Shown here piece after piece: positions 1 through 11,323 of a stretch of DNA of 64,000 nt (position 1 is its first letter; each line of letters opens with the position of its first letter). The notes below the pieces were generated by a model, which was not told the origin of the DNA, did no database searches, and saw only the letters and a program-made list of their open reading frames with translations. Source of the DNA: Rheum nobile (taxonomy: Eukaryota; Streptophyta; Magnoliopsida; Caryophyllales; Polygonaceae); contig WOAB01000040.1 of the NCBI GenBank assembly GCA_027886185.1, positions 9,796,001-9,860,000 of the forward strand, given 5' to 3'. Made by a program: the position numbers and the translations under genes.

Positions 1-23
1 CATACGTTACCATCAACGTTAAA

Positions 24-263
24 CTACATCTCATGACTCTTCTCAGTTTTCACCTCATGAAGAAGGAAGTAATGCACTAATTGAGCACAAAACTTCATAC
101 CATCTCCCCATGTAATAATAGGGCCATCACATAGACGCATAAAATCATTGGCATGAAGAAGTTCCTCAATAAGTTTCATGACCTCCATCCGCGTGTAATA
201 GTTACACTTGCATGGAGCATGTAGCTCTTTTGCAACAATAAACTTACAACTGCTTGCATCCAT
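24..263 (-). CDS. Exon-like ORF of unknown function
   Basis: This minus-strand ORF of 79 codons is not similar to anything I recognise. Its first ATG lies just downstream of a good splice acceptor: on the minus strand a pyrimidine-rich stretch ends in CTGTTGACAG at about 268. A donor-like GAG/GTGAAA lies near 52, so an exon of roughly 53-267 coding for about 70 residues is more likely than the full ORF. The peptide is rich in Cys, His and Leu, with no signal peptide or membrane segment. The gene would run off the left edge of the window. The tandem repeat and (GA)n tract to its right would then be intron or 5' leader. It could also be part of a transposon gene. Confidence 0.3.
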   Translation of the reverse strand: MDASSCKFIVAKELHAPCKCNYYTRMEVMKLIEELLHANDFMRLCDGPIITWGDGMKFCAQLVHYFLLHEVKTEKSHEM

Positions 264-299
264 GGCCTGTCAACAGATAAAAATAAAATAAAAGTTGTC

Positions 300-1500
300 A
301 TCACAAAAACTAGTGTGTAATCACACTTGAATAACACTGACACCACACTACTACTACTATTGTTATCACACATATTAATGAGTAGTCAAACCTCATAAAC
401 ATTGTCATCAAATTAACAAGCAAACAAAAACATAAACAATTGCAAAACACTATCATCACACTTGTAAAACACTGTCATCACATTATTACTACTGCAAATC
501 ACACATACTAATGTGTAAACAATTACAAAACATTGTCACCATTTTACTACTACTGTCATCACACAAACTAGTGTGTAATCACACTTGAATAAAACTGTCA
601 CCACACTACTACTACTATCATCATACATATTAATGAGTAGTCAAACCTCATAAACATTATGATCAAATTAACAAGCAAACAAGAACATAAACACTGTTAT
701 TGAAAATGTCATTACATAAATATTGTCATCAATATTAACAAGTAAACAAGAACATAAACAATTGCAAAACACTATCACCACACTTGTAAAGCACTATCAT
801 CACATTATTACTATTGCAAATCACACATACTAATGTGTAAACAATTACAAAATATCGTCACCATTTAATTGCTAATGTCATCACACATACTAGTGTGTAA
901 TCACACTTGAATAAAACTTTCACCACACTACTACTACTACTGTCATCACACATATTAATGACTAGTCAAACCTCATAAACATTGTCATCAAATTACCAAA
1001 ATGAAAAACACTGTCAGCACAAATGTGTAATCAAAACATGTAAAGTATTGTCATCACACGACTAGTATTGTAATGACACATGCAAGTAACAATCTCACCA
1101 CACTATTATTGTCACCAATAAATCTCATAAAAACATTATTTGGTGACAGTTGTATATTGTCACAAATAACTTCACTATCACCATTTAACTGCTACTGTCA
1201 TCACACAAACTAGTATGTAATCACACTTGAATAAAACTGTCACCACACTACTACTATTGCCATCACATATATATTAATGACTAGTCAAACCTCATAAACA
1301 TTGTCATCAAATTACCAAAATGAAAAACATTGTGAGCACGCATGTGTAATAAAAATATGTAAAGCACTATCATCACACGACTAGTATTGTAATGACACAT
1401 GCAAGTAACAATCTCACCACACTATTACTATAGAAATCGATAAAGCTCATAAAAATATTATTTGGTGACAGTTGAATACTATCACAAATAACTACTTGAT
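300..1500. repeat. Imperfect ~260-320 bp tandem repeat
   Basis: Four diverged copies begin near 304, 562, 885 and 1202. Each opens with an ACTAGTGTGTAATCACAC-like block, then a run of ACTACTACT triplets, then CATATTAATGA and a block around CCTCATAAACATTGTCATC. Spacing is uneven (about 258, 323 and 317 bp). Short inverted pieces such as TTTGGTGACAGTTG opposite CTATCACAAATA recur near 1140 and 1462. No coding potential is seen. Confidence 0.75.
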
Positions 1501-1734
1501 GAAAATCAAGTAAAACGAAAAACTTACGAGGAAAATCACAACATATACAACAACAATCAGGAAAATCACAACATCTACAAAAACATATACAAACAAGTAA
1601 AAACGAAACGAGCAAACAAACATCTACAACAACAAACCCTAGAAAGAATAAAAAATCAGGGAAAAAAAGCAGAGGAAGACTTACGAAATCAATAGAGAGA
1701 CGACGAAGGACGACAGAAACGACCAACCAAACCG

Positions 1735-1740
<6 letters not shown>

Positions 1741-1833
<93 letters not shown>

Positions 1834-1887
1834 CGACAAAGACGAAGGATGAAGACAATGACAGTTTGTCTGAGAGAGAGAGAGAGC
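1741..1887. repeat. (GA)n and (CGA)n microsatellites
   Basis: About 29 GA dinucleotides run from 1743 to 1800 and pass directly into about ten CGA triplets to 1832. A shorter GA run lies at 1872-1887. Long Ser-Leu reading frames across this tract on the minus strand are artefacts of the repeat. Plant 5' leaders often carry CT/GA tracts, so this may mark the leader of the minus-strand exon at 24-263. The rest of 1894-2274 shows nothing recognisable. Confidence 0.9.
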
Positions 1888-2274
1888 GATCAAGCGGTTT
1901 TTTATGCGAGATGTTTTTGAAGGGAGGAGAGAGAAATTCTAAATGAGGGAGTTTATAATGGGGGTAATTTGCAAAGAAACTAGTAAGGGGGTAGTTATCA
2001 ACTATTAACTAAACAATGGGGCAATGGGCCGCATTGTTTCTTATAGTTATGATGATGGGCCGGTATACCTTTAAATAGGTGAAGTGGAAAAAGTGGTTGA
2101 TACTACAAATGTTGTTATAGATGTTATGAGGCAAATCCTTGTAAGTTGTAACGACTAATGAAATATGGATGGTAAAGTAACATTGGGTATTTGAAAGTGA
2201 TGGATTAAGTTGTTAACTATTTAATATTAGTTTCACGTACCGTTAAATGTTACGAGGATATATATATATATATA

Positions 2275-4163
2275 GGGAGAGCTTCATGTGAGGAGCACCC
2301 TTAGGGTGAAACGTGAGGAGCATTTTAGACTATTCATTTTAATATTACCATACACCCTACCACACTCAATCCCGGTCAATGGTCAGCATTGACCGGTCAA
2401 CGGTCAGTGTTGACCGGTCAACGGTCAGCGTTGACCGGTCAAAGGCCAGTTTTTTTTTTTTTTTAAATTATTTTTTTTCTTAAAAAAAATTTAATTTTTA
2501 TACACGTTTTCGTTATAAAATTTGTATGAAAAGAATTGAACAATTTGTTCTTAAAGTTGAACAATTGTATGTTTAAAGTTGCACAATTAAAATTCGAACA
2601 ATATTAAAGTTGAACAATTGTACATGAAAAGTTGAACTATTGTATCTTAAAGTTGAACAATTTTTTTTTATAGTTCGACAACTGTGTTCGCTATATATAT
2701 AAATTTGAACAATTGTCTCTTAATGTTGAACAATTTTATTTTTTATAAGTTTTTTAGTTGTACATGGCCGTTTTTGCCATTTTTTATTTTCCTACACATT
2801 TATGATTTAGGGTTTATGTTTTGAACATTTTTTAGTTGTATTATGTTTATATTACATTATAAACAAAACTTCAAGTTTATTTGACAATTGTTAAAATATT
2901 AATGAAGTATTGTCTAATCTATCTTTTGTTATAAGTTTGAATTTTCATGCAATTTAAATTGTTCTACTTTTCTGGTTCAGTTGTTTAACTTTATATATTG
3001 TTAAAAAAGTTGTTCAACTTGTATGATACAATTGTTAAATTTTCTTGGTATAATTGTTAAACTTTATATATTGTTCAAATAATATTGTTCAACTTTCAAC
3101 ATACAATTGTTCAAATTTAATAAGAAAATGTTCAATTTTTTAATTAAAATTTTATGATAAAAATGTGTAGAAAAACAATAAAAAAAGAAGAAAAAAACTC
3201 GCCCAAAAAATATTGTTCAACTTTAAGATACAATTGTTCAACTTTGTTTGTACAATTGTTCAACTTTATATATTGTTCAAAAAACATTGTTCAACTTTTA
3301 ACATACAATTGTTCAAATTTATTAAGGAATTGTTCAAATTTTTTTATTATAATTTTATGATAAAAATGTGTAGAAAAACAAGGGAAAAAAGGAAGAAAAA
3401 AATTTGCCCAAAAAAAATAAAAATAAAATCTGCTTAATGAAACAGTCGTCTAACCATAAAAATAAAAAATTTCAACTTTAAGATACAATTGTTCAACTTT
3501 GGTATAATTGTTAAAATTTATATATTATTCAAAATATATTGTTCAACTTTTAACATACAATTGTTCAAATTTAATAAGTAATTGTTCAACTTTTGTAATT
3601 AAAATTTTATGATAAAAACGTGTATAAAAACAATAAAAAAAATGAAGGAAAAAACTTGCCCAAAAAAAATAAAAAATAAAAATTGCTTAGTGAAACAGTC
3701 GTCTAACCATAAAAATGAAATTGTTCAACTTTAAGATACAATTGTTCAACTTGTTTGTACAATTGTTCAACTTTATATATTGTTCAAAAAACTTTGTTCA
3801 AATTTTAATATATAATTGTTCAAGTTTAATAAGGAATTGTTCAACTTTTTTAATTACAATTTTATGATAAAAACGTGTAGAAAAACAAAAAAAAAATTAC
3901 AAAAATAATTTTTTTATTTAAAAAAAAATTAAAAAAAAATCCGGACAAAAATCAGTTTGACCGGTCAACGTTGACCGTTGACTGGTCAACGCTGACCATT
4001 GACCGGTCAATGGTCAGATGTTGACCATGGGGTGTGATTGTGTGTGAGAGGGTGTATGTTTGCTATGATGGATGTTCCATCATAGCCTTCCATTGTCCCA
4101 AAATGATTGGCTCTCATTCCTCCTCACGTTGCACCGTAAGCATCCGTTTCACCGGAACCTGAC
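2275..4163. mobile_element. 1.9-kb snap-back inverted-repeat element
   Basis: The element sits between two TA-dinucleotide runs. Its ends are imperfect inverted repeats of roughly 60 bp that share ACGTGAGGAG and GGTG blocks. Inside these, both ends carry clusters of the palindrome TTGACCGGTCAA (2383-2451 and 3953-4027). The AT-rich interior has repeated GTTGAACAATTGT words in the left half and their complement CAATTGTTCAAC in the right half, so the whole unit can fold on itself. It has no transposase. It is probably a non-autonomous TIR element inserted at TA sites. The superfamily cannot be assigned by eye. Confidence 0.65.
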
Positions 4164-4285
4164 TATATATATATATATATAAAAACATACTGTACAAGAT
4201 TTTATATGTACTTACTTTTTTTTAGCAGTTATCTGTACTTACTATTCTTAAGAGAAACTAGAGAATTTCAATCCAACTAAGAGAG

Positions 4286-4826
4286 CGTTGGAACGATGAT
4301 GTCCCTCTAATTTTGATGATGATAAATCTTATTACACTTGATGGTTTAATTGTGACTGTGAGTTTCATGAACAATTCGAAAGACAAGGAACAATGAAAAC
4401 CATGTGAATAATCAAAATAGGATATGCAAGGAACATCGAAGTCAACAATGGAACAACGCATCTGCGCAAACTGAGAGGTTGAGACGCGCGTTGATGAGAA
4501 GGAAAATACAAGGGAACATCGCCAAGGAACGATGAGACGCGCGTGCTGTTAGCCTTGCCAAATCTTCTAATTTTGGAAAGAGATCTTCAGAAACGTCTTG
4601 GGCCGCATAGGACAAGTTTGTTGAAGATTTAGTTGTTAGAAAAGATTGTTTAGGAATATTTTATTTGATTTCCTTAAGTGAAACTAGGGTAAATCAATAG
4701 AGTATTTTGAAGACTATAAATATGGGAAGAAGTGACCATCATTGGACACACACGCAATGCAGAATTTCCAGAGTTAGAGCATTCAGAGAAGAAGTAGAAG
4801 GAAGAGAAGAAACACTTGTAAGTACG
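4286..4826 (+). repeat. Truncated 5' LTR of the Sirevirus-like element
   Basis: It aligns with the 3' LTR from 21760 onward, through the shared GATGATGATAAATC block and the long stretch ending CACTTG(T/C)AAGTACGA. Similarity then stops abruptly, and sequence coding for the integrase core follows. About 320 bp of the LTR end is therefore gone. The region 4164-4285, between the snap-back element and this LTR, has no feature. Confidence 0.75.
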
Positions 4827-5237
4827 ATAAGGTGGAAACCAGTTTGGGTAAGAAGCTGAAAGCAATAAGGTCCGACCATGGAACGAAGTTTGATAACTCT
4901 ATGTTTCTCAATTTCTGTAAGGAACATGGAATTTCGCATGATTTCTCCGCGCCTAGGACACCACATCAGAATGGGGTTGTGGAACCAAAGAATCGAACCT
5001 TGGAAGACATGGCTAGGACTCTCTTCATTGCAAGCAGTCTTTCATGAATCTTCTGGGCTAAAGCTATCAACACCGCATGATATATCCTCAATTGTGCTAT
5101 GTTGCGTCCTTTATTGAGAAAAACTGCTTATGAACTAATAAGGGATCGCAAGCCCAATATTTCCCACTTGCGTGCTTTTGGATGCATGTGTTACATTCAC
5201 AATAACATGAAGGATAACTTGGGAAAGTTTGACCCAC
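4827..5237 (+). pseudogene. Copia integrase core fragment (left of nested insertion)
   Basis: The reading frame at 4832-5047 encodes a piece of a copia integrase core. It has the RSDHGTKFDN segment with the second catalytic Asp, then HGISHDFSAPRTP, then QNGVVE with the catalytic Glu. A stop follows at 5045-5047. Beyond it the sequence still reads as integrase/linker (AKAINTA, then NISHLRAFGC and NLGKFDP) up to the insertion point at 5237. The upstream zinc-binding half is missing. The protein resumes at 16833 after the nested Athila-like element. It is non-functional. Confidence 0.8.
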
Positions 5238-6623
5238 TGATAAGCACTACTTTGTAGGGCTTAAGTAAGAGTCTTTAGAGGGTTTATTGGTGCCATTCGG
5301 GTAGATCTAGGCACATTCATGTGCAAGGCGTTTGGAGGTGAAGTTTAGTGTTTATGGAGGTGTTTGAGTGATTTTGGATATCTAGGAGACACCGAAGAAG
5401 GAAGCCACCAAGGAAAGACGCCAAAGGAGTGAAGAGACGAGTTGAGGAGCGGTGCGAGAGATCGCAAGGAAGAGCCATAGACGAGGAGACGTTCTGGAGC
5501 CTTGCCGCACCCGCGCCGAAGGCCACCGCCGCCAGCGGTGGAAGGAGCAGAAAGAAGACAAGCTACTGGATAATGGCCGCACCCAGCGCCAGCCTCACCG
5601 CACCCGCGGCGAGATCGTCAGAGAACTGGAGTTTCTGTTAAATGGCCGCACCCGGCGGTGGAGCCACCGCACCCGCGGTGGAGACGCTCTGAAAGTCTTT
5701 TACGAGTTTTTATTTCCCGTTTTATTTTATTTCCGATACTTTGTTTCCAAGTTTGTTATTTTCTTTTCTTTATTTCCTTAGTATTTAAGTTAGGTTTAAG
5801 ACTCTTTTAGAGGGGAATCTATTCTCTAACCCTAGTTGCCACCTTTCTACGTTTTTCTCACAAACCCTAATGGAGAACTAAACCTCCATTGTTGCACTTG
5901 ACAGTTTGAAGCCAGCAATTGATTGGTTGTGAGTTTTCTACTCTTGTTCGTTTTCCTATCTAGTTGTATTAATTCTCTTGTGCTTGATTGATTATTGGTT
6001 TATGTTGATTTATCTAGATTGATCACCTAGGTTTATTGATATCTTCCTAATTGCTAGGACTTGTGATTCCGGGTTCGGGTTGCATATCTAGTAGCGAACA
6101 CGATTGTGCGTATAGGGGATCCGAGCGCATAATTGTGAGAGAGAGTTAATTGCATGCTTATAGTAACGGGTTGTTTCTATTGCATGTGTCTTGTTAATCC
6201 TTGGTTGAATGCTATTGCTTTATTGAGTTCTAAAGGTTTTCGGATTTGATTTAGTAATAAGTACTATTAGGGCTGGTAGAACTAATAGTTATCTAAGATC
6301 GGGATAAGAACAACTATAGGAAAGTTGAGAACTTGAGATTGATAGAATTCCGTGATCGACCTATCTATTGTTGTGTGGATCTCTGTTGAGTGTGGCGCTT
6401 TTTCCCTTATTATTTACAACCATTATTTGCGGACTGTTTATTTGCTTTCTTATTGCTTGTTACGAAACACAAACAAACACCCCCCCTAGTTCCTAGTTGG
6501 TAATAACGAATTGCACAAATTGATAACCTGACTCTCTGTGGGATCGACCCTGTCTTGCTTACTATACTACTTAGTAGGTATTTTGGGATTTATTTGATAG
6601 GCATCACGACTTTAGCCCTGTCA
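5238..6623 (+). repeat. 5' LTR of element 1
   Basis: The LTR is 1,386 bp, TG...CA. Landmarks in order are the conserved start shared with other LTRs in this window, GC-rich modules at 5505-5682, a T-rich stretch with TTTTATTTTATTT, a TATA-like GTATTTAAG near 5780 that probably marks the U3/R promoter, and a conserved U5 with CTGTGGGATCGACC before the end. Promoter placement is inferred from position and base composition only. Confidence 0.9.
5505..5682. repeat. Type A GC-rich modules in the 5' LTR of element 1
   Basis: Three paired units of the pattern CCGCACCC(G/A)GCG..., a short gap, then CCGCACCCGCGG lie in the U3 part of the LTR, about 270 bp from its start. They are far more GC-rich than the surrounding DNA and partly self-complementary (CCGCGG, GGCGGTGG opposite CCACCGC). 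The same module recurs at 8143, 10945, 12714 and 13053 and in the 3' LTR. Confidence 0.85.
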
Positions 6624-6627
6624 AATT

Positions 6628-6645
6628 TGGCGCCGTTGCCGGGGA
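6628..6645 (+). other. Primer binding site, tRNA-Asp type
   Basis: TGGCGCCGTTGCCGGGGA begins four bases after the 5' LTR. Its first 15 bases are complementary to the 3' end of plant tRNA-Asp, including the terminal CCA. This primer type is characteristic of Athila-like elements. Confidence 0.88.
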
Positions 6646-6703
6646 GTCAAATTTTCTATTTTTGTGATTTGTTTGTTACTAACCCTTGGTGTGAATCTAT
6701 CTT

Positions 6704-7582
6704 ATGGTCCACACTCGTGCTACTAATTCACCGCTTCTTGATTTTGATCCAGAGATTGAGAGAACTCTTTCACAGGGTCGCAGAGTGAACCGTACTTTGG
6801 TTTTTGACAACCCTGCATTCGAGATGGGTGACGATGATAGAACGTTGAGACAGTTGACTGCACCGAACCTGCAGCAGCAACCCCTGGCTGTGGTGATCCC
6901 TGCTATGGGAGAGAACATGAACTTTGAGTTAAAGCCGGGGCTGATTCATTTGCTCCCAACTTTCCATGGACTGGCTGGAGAGGACCCAATCAAGCATTTG
7001 GGTAAATTCCACACAGTCTGCATGAGCATGAAACCGGCAAATGTTACTGAGGAGCAGATAAAGATGAGAGCTTTTGGGTTCACCTTGAAGGACACTGTTG
7101 ATGACTGGTATTACCATCTTCCTACTGGGAGCATTGACACGTGGACCAAGCTACACAAGGCTTTTCTTGAGAAGTATTTCCCTGCAAAGAAGGCAAACAG
7201 TTTAAAGAAAGCTATTAGCAACATTGAGCAGGAAGCTGATGAGAGCCTTTATGATTATTATGAGCGGTTCAAGAGACTTTGCTCAAGCTGTCCATTCCAT
7301 GGGTATTCCAACCAAGACCTGGTGCTTCATCTCTACAATGGGCTGCTCGACAATGAGAGGAGGATGGTTGACGCTGCATGTGGTGGCAATATTCTCAACA
7401 CAACACCGGCAGCTGCTATGGAGAAGATTCAGGAGATGGCAGAGGGCATGAGAAATTTCAGTACATTTTCTACCAAAAGAGGAGTCAATGCTGCTGACTC
7501 TAGTCGCTCTTCGTATGCCAATGATATTGCTGAGTTGAAGGACATGGTGAGGAGACTTACGCTGCAAGGAACTCCTCAATAA
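6704..7582 (+). CDS. gag: Gag capsid region of element 1
   Basis: This reading frame opens with MVHTRAT and encodes a plant gypsy Gag capsid. The Retrotrans_gag-type region lies at about residues 95-220, with WYYHLPTGSIDTW, LEKYFPAKK and YERFKRLCSSCP recognisable. It would form the virus-like particle in the cytoplasm. The start follows the PBS by about 60 bp and matches the start used by element 2 at 40989. The frame ends at a TAA (7580-7582) that cuts Gag just before its zinc knuckle. Element 2 has a glutamine codon there, so this stop looks like a CAA-to-TAA change. The same frame stays open beyond it. Confidence 0.88.
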   Translation: MVHTRATNSPLLDFDPEIERTLSQGRRVNRTLVFDNPAFEMGDDDRTLRQLTAPNLQQQPLAVVIPAMGENMNFELKPGLIHLLPTFHGLAGEDPIKHLGKFHTVCMSMKPANVTEEQIKMRAFGFTLKDTVDDWYYHLPTGSIDTWTKLHKAFLEKYFPAKKANSLKKAISNIEQEADESLYDYYERFKRLCSSCPFHGYSNQDLVLHLYNGLLDNERRMVDAACGGNILNTTPAAAMEKIQEMAEGMRNFSTFSTKRGVNAADSSRSSYANDIAELKDMVRRLTLQGTPQ

Positions 7583-9565
7583 CTAAAAGCGTGTGGGGTC
7601 TGTGCCGATCAATTCCACCCTACCGACGCTTGTCCTCAACTACAAGATGATGCACCCGCTGAAGTAAACGCTGTAGGAGGTTATGGCAATCCAAGACCTC
7701 GGCATGATCCCTACTCCAACACGTACAATCCGGGATGGAGAGACCACCCAAATTTCAGATGGAGGGATCAACCGAATCAACAACAACAACCTCAGTTTCA
7801 ACCACAACAACAGCAAAGGCCGGCCTATGTACCAAGGCCGCAAGCACCACAACCCAATGCGTCTCCTTCAACTGAAGATATGCTCAAAACACTGACGCAT
7901 CACTTCGCCACTCACGTCCAAGCTACGACGTCGAGTATTAAGAATCTGGAGACACAGATGGGACAGATGGCTGAAGCGATTACAAGGATTGATCAGCGGA
8001 ATTCGGGGAATCTACCATCTCAAACGGTAGTGAACTCGAAGGAAAACATTAGCGCTGTAACCCTAAGAAGTGGGAAGCAATTGCATGTCGGTCCGAGTGC
8101 TGAAGAGGACGACTCAGAGAAAGAGAGTATTCTGGAGAATGACCGCACCCAGCGGCAAGGTGGCCGCACCCGCGGCGAGCACGAACTGGAACAACAGAAA
8201 GTTTCTATAAATCAGCCGCACCCGGCGGTGGAACTTGCCGCACCCGCGGCAAGCGGTGATTTTTCTCGAGAAATTTCTGGGAGTCTGCCGCACCCGGCGG
8301 TGACGTCTCACCGCACCCGCGGTGAGTCTTCTGGGACTGCTAATGAGCCTTATGTCGACGATTACGTTCGTCCATACTTCCCTTCTCTCGGTTCCGAGAA
8401 GCCACCCGCCCCTTTTCCAGAGGCGCTCAAGGAGAGAAGGGTAGTTGATGACAAGGACCTCTTTGAGACATTCAGCAAGTGCGAGGTCAACATCCCATTG
8501 CTCAAGCTAGTGAAGAGCATCCCCAAGTATGCTCGGTTCTTGAAGGAGCTTTGCACGATAAAGAGGAACCAAAAGCTGAAGGGCAAACAAAAGGTCAAGG
8601 TGAGCGAGCGCGTCTCTGCAGTGTTCCAACGTCGTATGCCCAAGAAGTGCACCGATCCAGGTATGGTGAGCATTCCCTGTGTTATAGGTGATACTAAATT
8701 TGATAGAGCTATGCTTGATCTAGGAGCTTCTATTAATGTGTTGCCTTTCTCTCTCTATAAATCTCTTGGATTGGGACCTTTGCATGAAACAAGAATTGTT
8801 GTGCAACTTGCTGATAGGTCTAGTGTTTACCCTAAGGGGGTAGTTGAGGATGTTTTGGTCATGGTTGACAATTTGATATTCCCTGCTGATTTCTTTGTCC
8901 TAGATATGGAACATGATGAGCATGCGGCCCCTATTCTGCTAGGAAGGCCTTTCTTAAAAACTGCTAGGACTAAGATAGATTATGTAAGTGGGACACTTAC
9001 TATGGAATTCGATGGGGAGGTGGTTCAATTCAACATTTATGATGCTATAAAACACCCTATTGATAACCATTCTTTGTGCTCTATTGATGTGATTGAACCC
9101 ATTGTACAAGATGTATTTGATATTTCTGGTATTGATGAGTTGCAATCTATTATTGAGAATGACATAGATGAGTTCCACACGGAATATGATTTGTCAACTA
9201 ACATGCAGGCAGTCTTATCTCAGATAGAGGTGAACGGTAAGCTTCCTATTGAACCTTTGGGCATTGGCCCCACCTTGCTAACACCGTGCGAGAATCTCGT
9301 TCCTTCTGTTGTGCAGGCTCCCGAGAGTGAACTCAAGCAACTCCCGGATCACCTCAAGTACGCTTTTCTTGGAGTCAACGACACTTTGCCAGTCATTGTG
9401 TCTAGTAAGCTTTCAAAGGAGCAAGAGGAGAAGCTAGTGGAGATCTTGAAGGAGCACAAGACTGCGCTGGGATGGACCATTGCCGATATCAAAGGGATTA
9501 GTCCCTCAACATGTATGCATCGGATCCTCCTAGAAGATGACGCCAAGCCGTCCAGACAACCATAG
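7583..9565 (+). pseudogene. Nucleocapsid and protease segment of element 1 polyprotein
   Basis: This continues the Gag frame after the TAA. A CX2CX4HX4C zinc knuckle (CGVC...H...C) starts at about 7592, followed by a Gln/Pro-rich linker. The aspartic protease active site LDLGAS is at about 8714, and flap-side and GRPFL motifs lie near 8935. Between the knuckle and the protease, 8143-8326 encodes about 60 residues made almost entirely of the GC-rich type A modules, kept in frame. The segment ends at a TAG (9563-9565) in place of the Gln of a QRRLNPP-like motif leading into RT. It has no start codon of its own, being part of the polyprotein. Confidence 0.85.
8143..8326. repeat. Type A GC-rich modules inside the nucleocapsid-protease linker
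   Basis: Three module pairs (CCGCACCCAGCGG..., CCGCACCCGGCGGTG... and CCGCACCCGGCGGTG..., each followed by CCGCACCCGCGG) lie inside coding sequence. They are read as PHPAV, APAAS and RTRGE peptides depending on frame. The spacers also resemble those in the 10945-11127 copy (GGTGATTTTTCT). Confidence 0.85.
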
Positions 9566-11323
9566 AGGAGATTGAACCCACCTATGATGGAGGTGGTGAA
9601 GAAGGAGGTGCTGAAACTCCTTCAAGCGGACATGATCTTCCCTATTTCCGACAGTCGTTAGGTCAGCCCCACTCAGGTTGTTCCCAAGAAGGGAGGTATT
9701 ACAGTGTTTGAGAACCAACAAGGAGAGTTGGTCCCTACAAGGACGGTGACGGGCTGGAGAGTTTGCATTGATTACCGCAAGCTGAACGCGGTAACTCGAA
9801 AGGATCACTTCCCTTTGCCATTCATCGATCAAATGCTAGAACGCCTTGCTGGGCGCCCCTACTACTGCTTTCTAGATGGATATTCAGGATACTTCCAGGT
9901 GGCCATAGAGCCAGAAGACCAAGAGAAGACTACCTTTACATGTCCTTTTGGCACTTTTGCATACCGCAAAATGCCTTTTGGATTATGTAACGCACCCGGT
10001 ACTTTTCAACGATGTATGGTTAGTATCTTCTCTGAGTATATTGAGAATTTTATTGAGGTATTCATGGATGATTTTACGGTACATGGGGATAGCTTTGATA
10101 AATGTTTGGACCATTTGACACTTGTGCTTAAAAGATGTGTTGAAACTAACTTAGTTTTAAATTCTGAAAAGTGTCATTTTATGGTTGAACAAGGGATTGT
10201 GTTAGGTCATATTGTCTCTGCTAAGGGTATTGAGGTCGATAAGGCGAAGATTGATGTAATTCAGTCTTTGCCTTATCCTACTAATGTGCGTGAAGTTCGT
10301 TCCTTCCTAGGCCATATAGGTTTCTATCGCAGGTTTATCAAGGACTTTTCCAAGATCTCATCACCCTTGTGCGAGCTGCTGAAGAAAGAGGTGACATTTG
10401 ATTTGAATGAGGAGTGCAAGAGGGCGTTTGATTGCTTGAAAGAACGCCTGACAAGTGCACCAATCATCCAAGCACCGGACTGGTCAAAACCGTTCGAGAT
10501 CATGTGTGATGCCAGCGATTATGCAGTTGGAGCAGTTTTGGGACAGAAAGAGGGAAGAGCCTCTCATGTGATTCACTATGCGTCCATGACTCTGAATGGC
10601 GCACAAAGAAACTACTCCACTACTGAGAAGGAGATGCTGGCTGTGGTGTTTGTTTTGGAGAAATTCAGGCAATATCTTTTGGGAGTGAAGGTGATTATAT
10701 ACACGGATCACGCCGCCCTTCGTTATCTAATGACAAAGAAGGAGGCGAAGCCGCGATTGATTCGATGGGTTCTCCTGCTGAGTGAGTTCGATGTGGAGAT
10801 ACGGGACAAGAAAGGAGCGGAGAACTTGGTGGCGGATCATTTGAGTAGGTTGGTGAACGAGAAGGACAAGCCCGGGAAGCAAACTCCCATCCATGGAAAC
10901 TTCCCGGACGACACCCTTTTTCGAGTGGATATTCTGGAACAACACCGCAACCGGCGGCAAGACAACCGCACCCGTGGCGGGGAGACAGAACCACAAGCCC
11001 AAGTTTCTGCTATTTGGCCGCACCCGGCGGTGTCACTTGGCGCACCCGCGGCGAGTGGTGATTTTTCTAGCGAGTTTTCTGTTATTTGGCCGCACCCGGC
11101 GGTGACATATACCGCACCCGCGGCGAGAGAGATAGATCGAGATTTTTGTGCTGTGAGCGCCTCTTCGCTCGAGGCGTACTTCCACAGGTCCGTTCTCGGG
11201 ATTCGGTCCTTCCGGCCATGGTACGCCGACATCGTGAACTACTTGGTTCGTGGGGAATTTCCCCCGGATCATACCAAGGCGCAACGGGAGAAGGTGCGGA
11301 AAGAAGCTCGGTACTACATCTAG
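9566..11323 (+). pseudogene. Reverse transcriptase and RNase H segment of element 1
   Basis: The segment is in the same frame as Gag and protease. A stop at 9659-9661 replaces the expected Trp before [11 protein letters not shown]. From 9662 the frame is open to 11323 and encodes a complete gypsy [36 protein letters not shown] and the catalytic FMDDF at about 10061-10075. RNase H follows with [10 protein letters not shown] at about 10503 and [10 protein letters not shown] near 10700. The C-terminal linker before integrase (10945-11127) again consists of type A modules. The frame stops at TAG 11321-11323, where a Trp codon is expected. Nearly all catalytic residues survive, so the damage is limited to stops. 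Confidence 0.9.
10945..11127. repeat. Type A GC-rich modules inside the RNase H-integrase linker
   Basis: Three paired modules separated by GGTGATTTTTCTAGCGAG-like and TTTCTGTTATTTGG spacers are kept in frame. The TTTCTGTTA(T/A)(T/A)TGG spacer also precedes modules in the LTR and near 13277, so the mobile or amplified unit may be longer than the GC core. Confidence 0.85.

Noticed and set aside
1373..1893. Long minus-strand frames rich in Ser-Leu
   Set aside because: They are translations of the (GA)n microsatellite and have no other coding signal.
5317..5781. Several overlapping frames on both strands in the element 1 LTRs (also 15519-16012)
   Set aside because: They arise because GC-rich modules lack stop codons in most frames. 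They lie in LTR sequence and differ in frame between elements.
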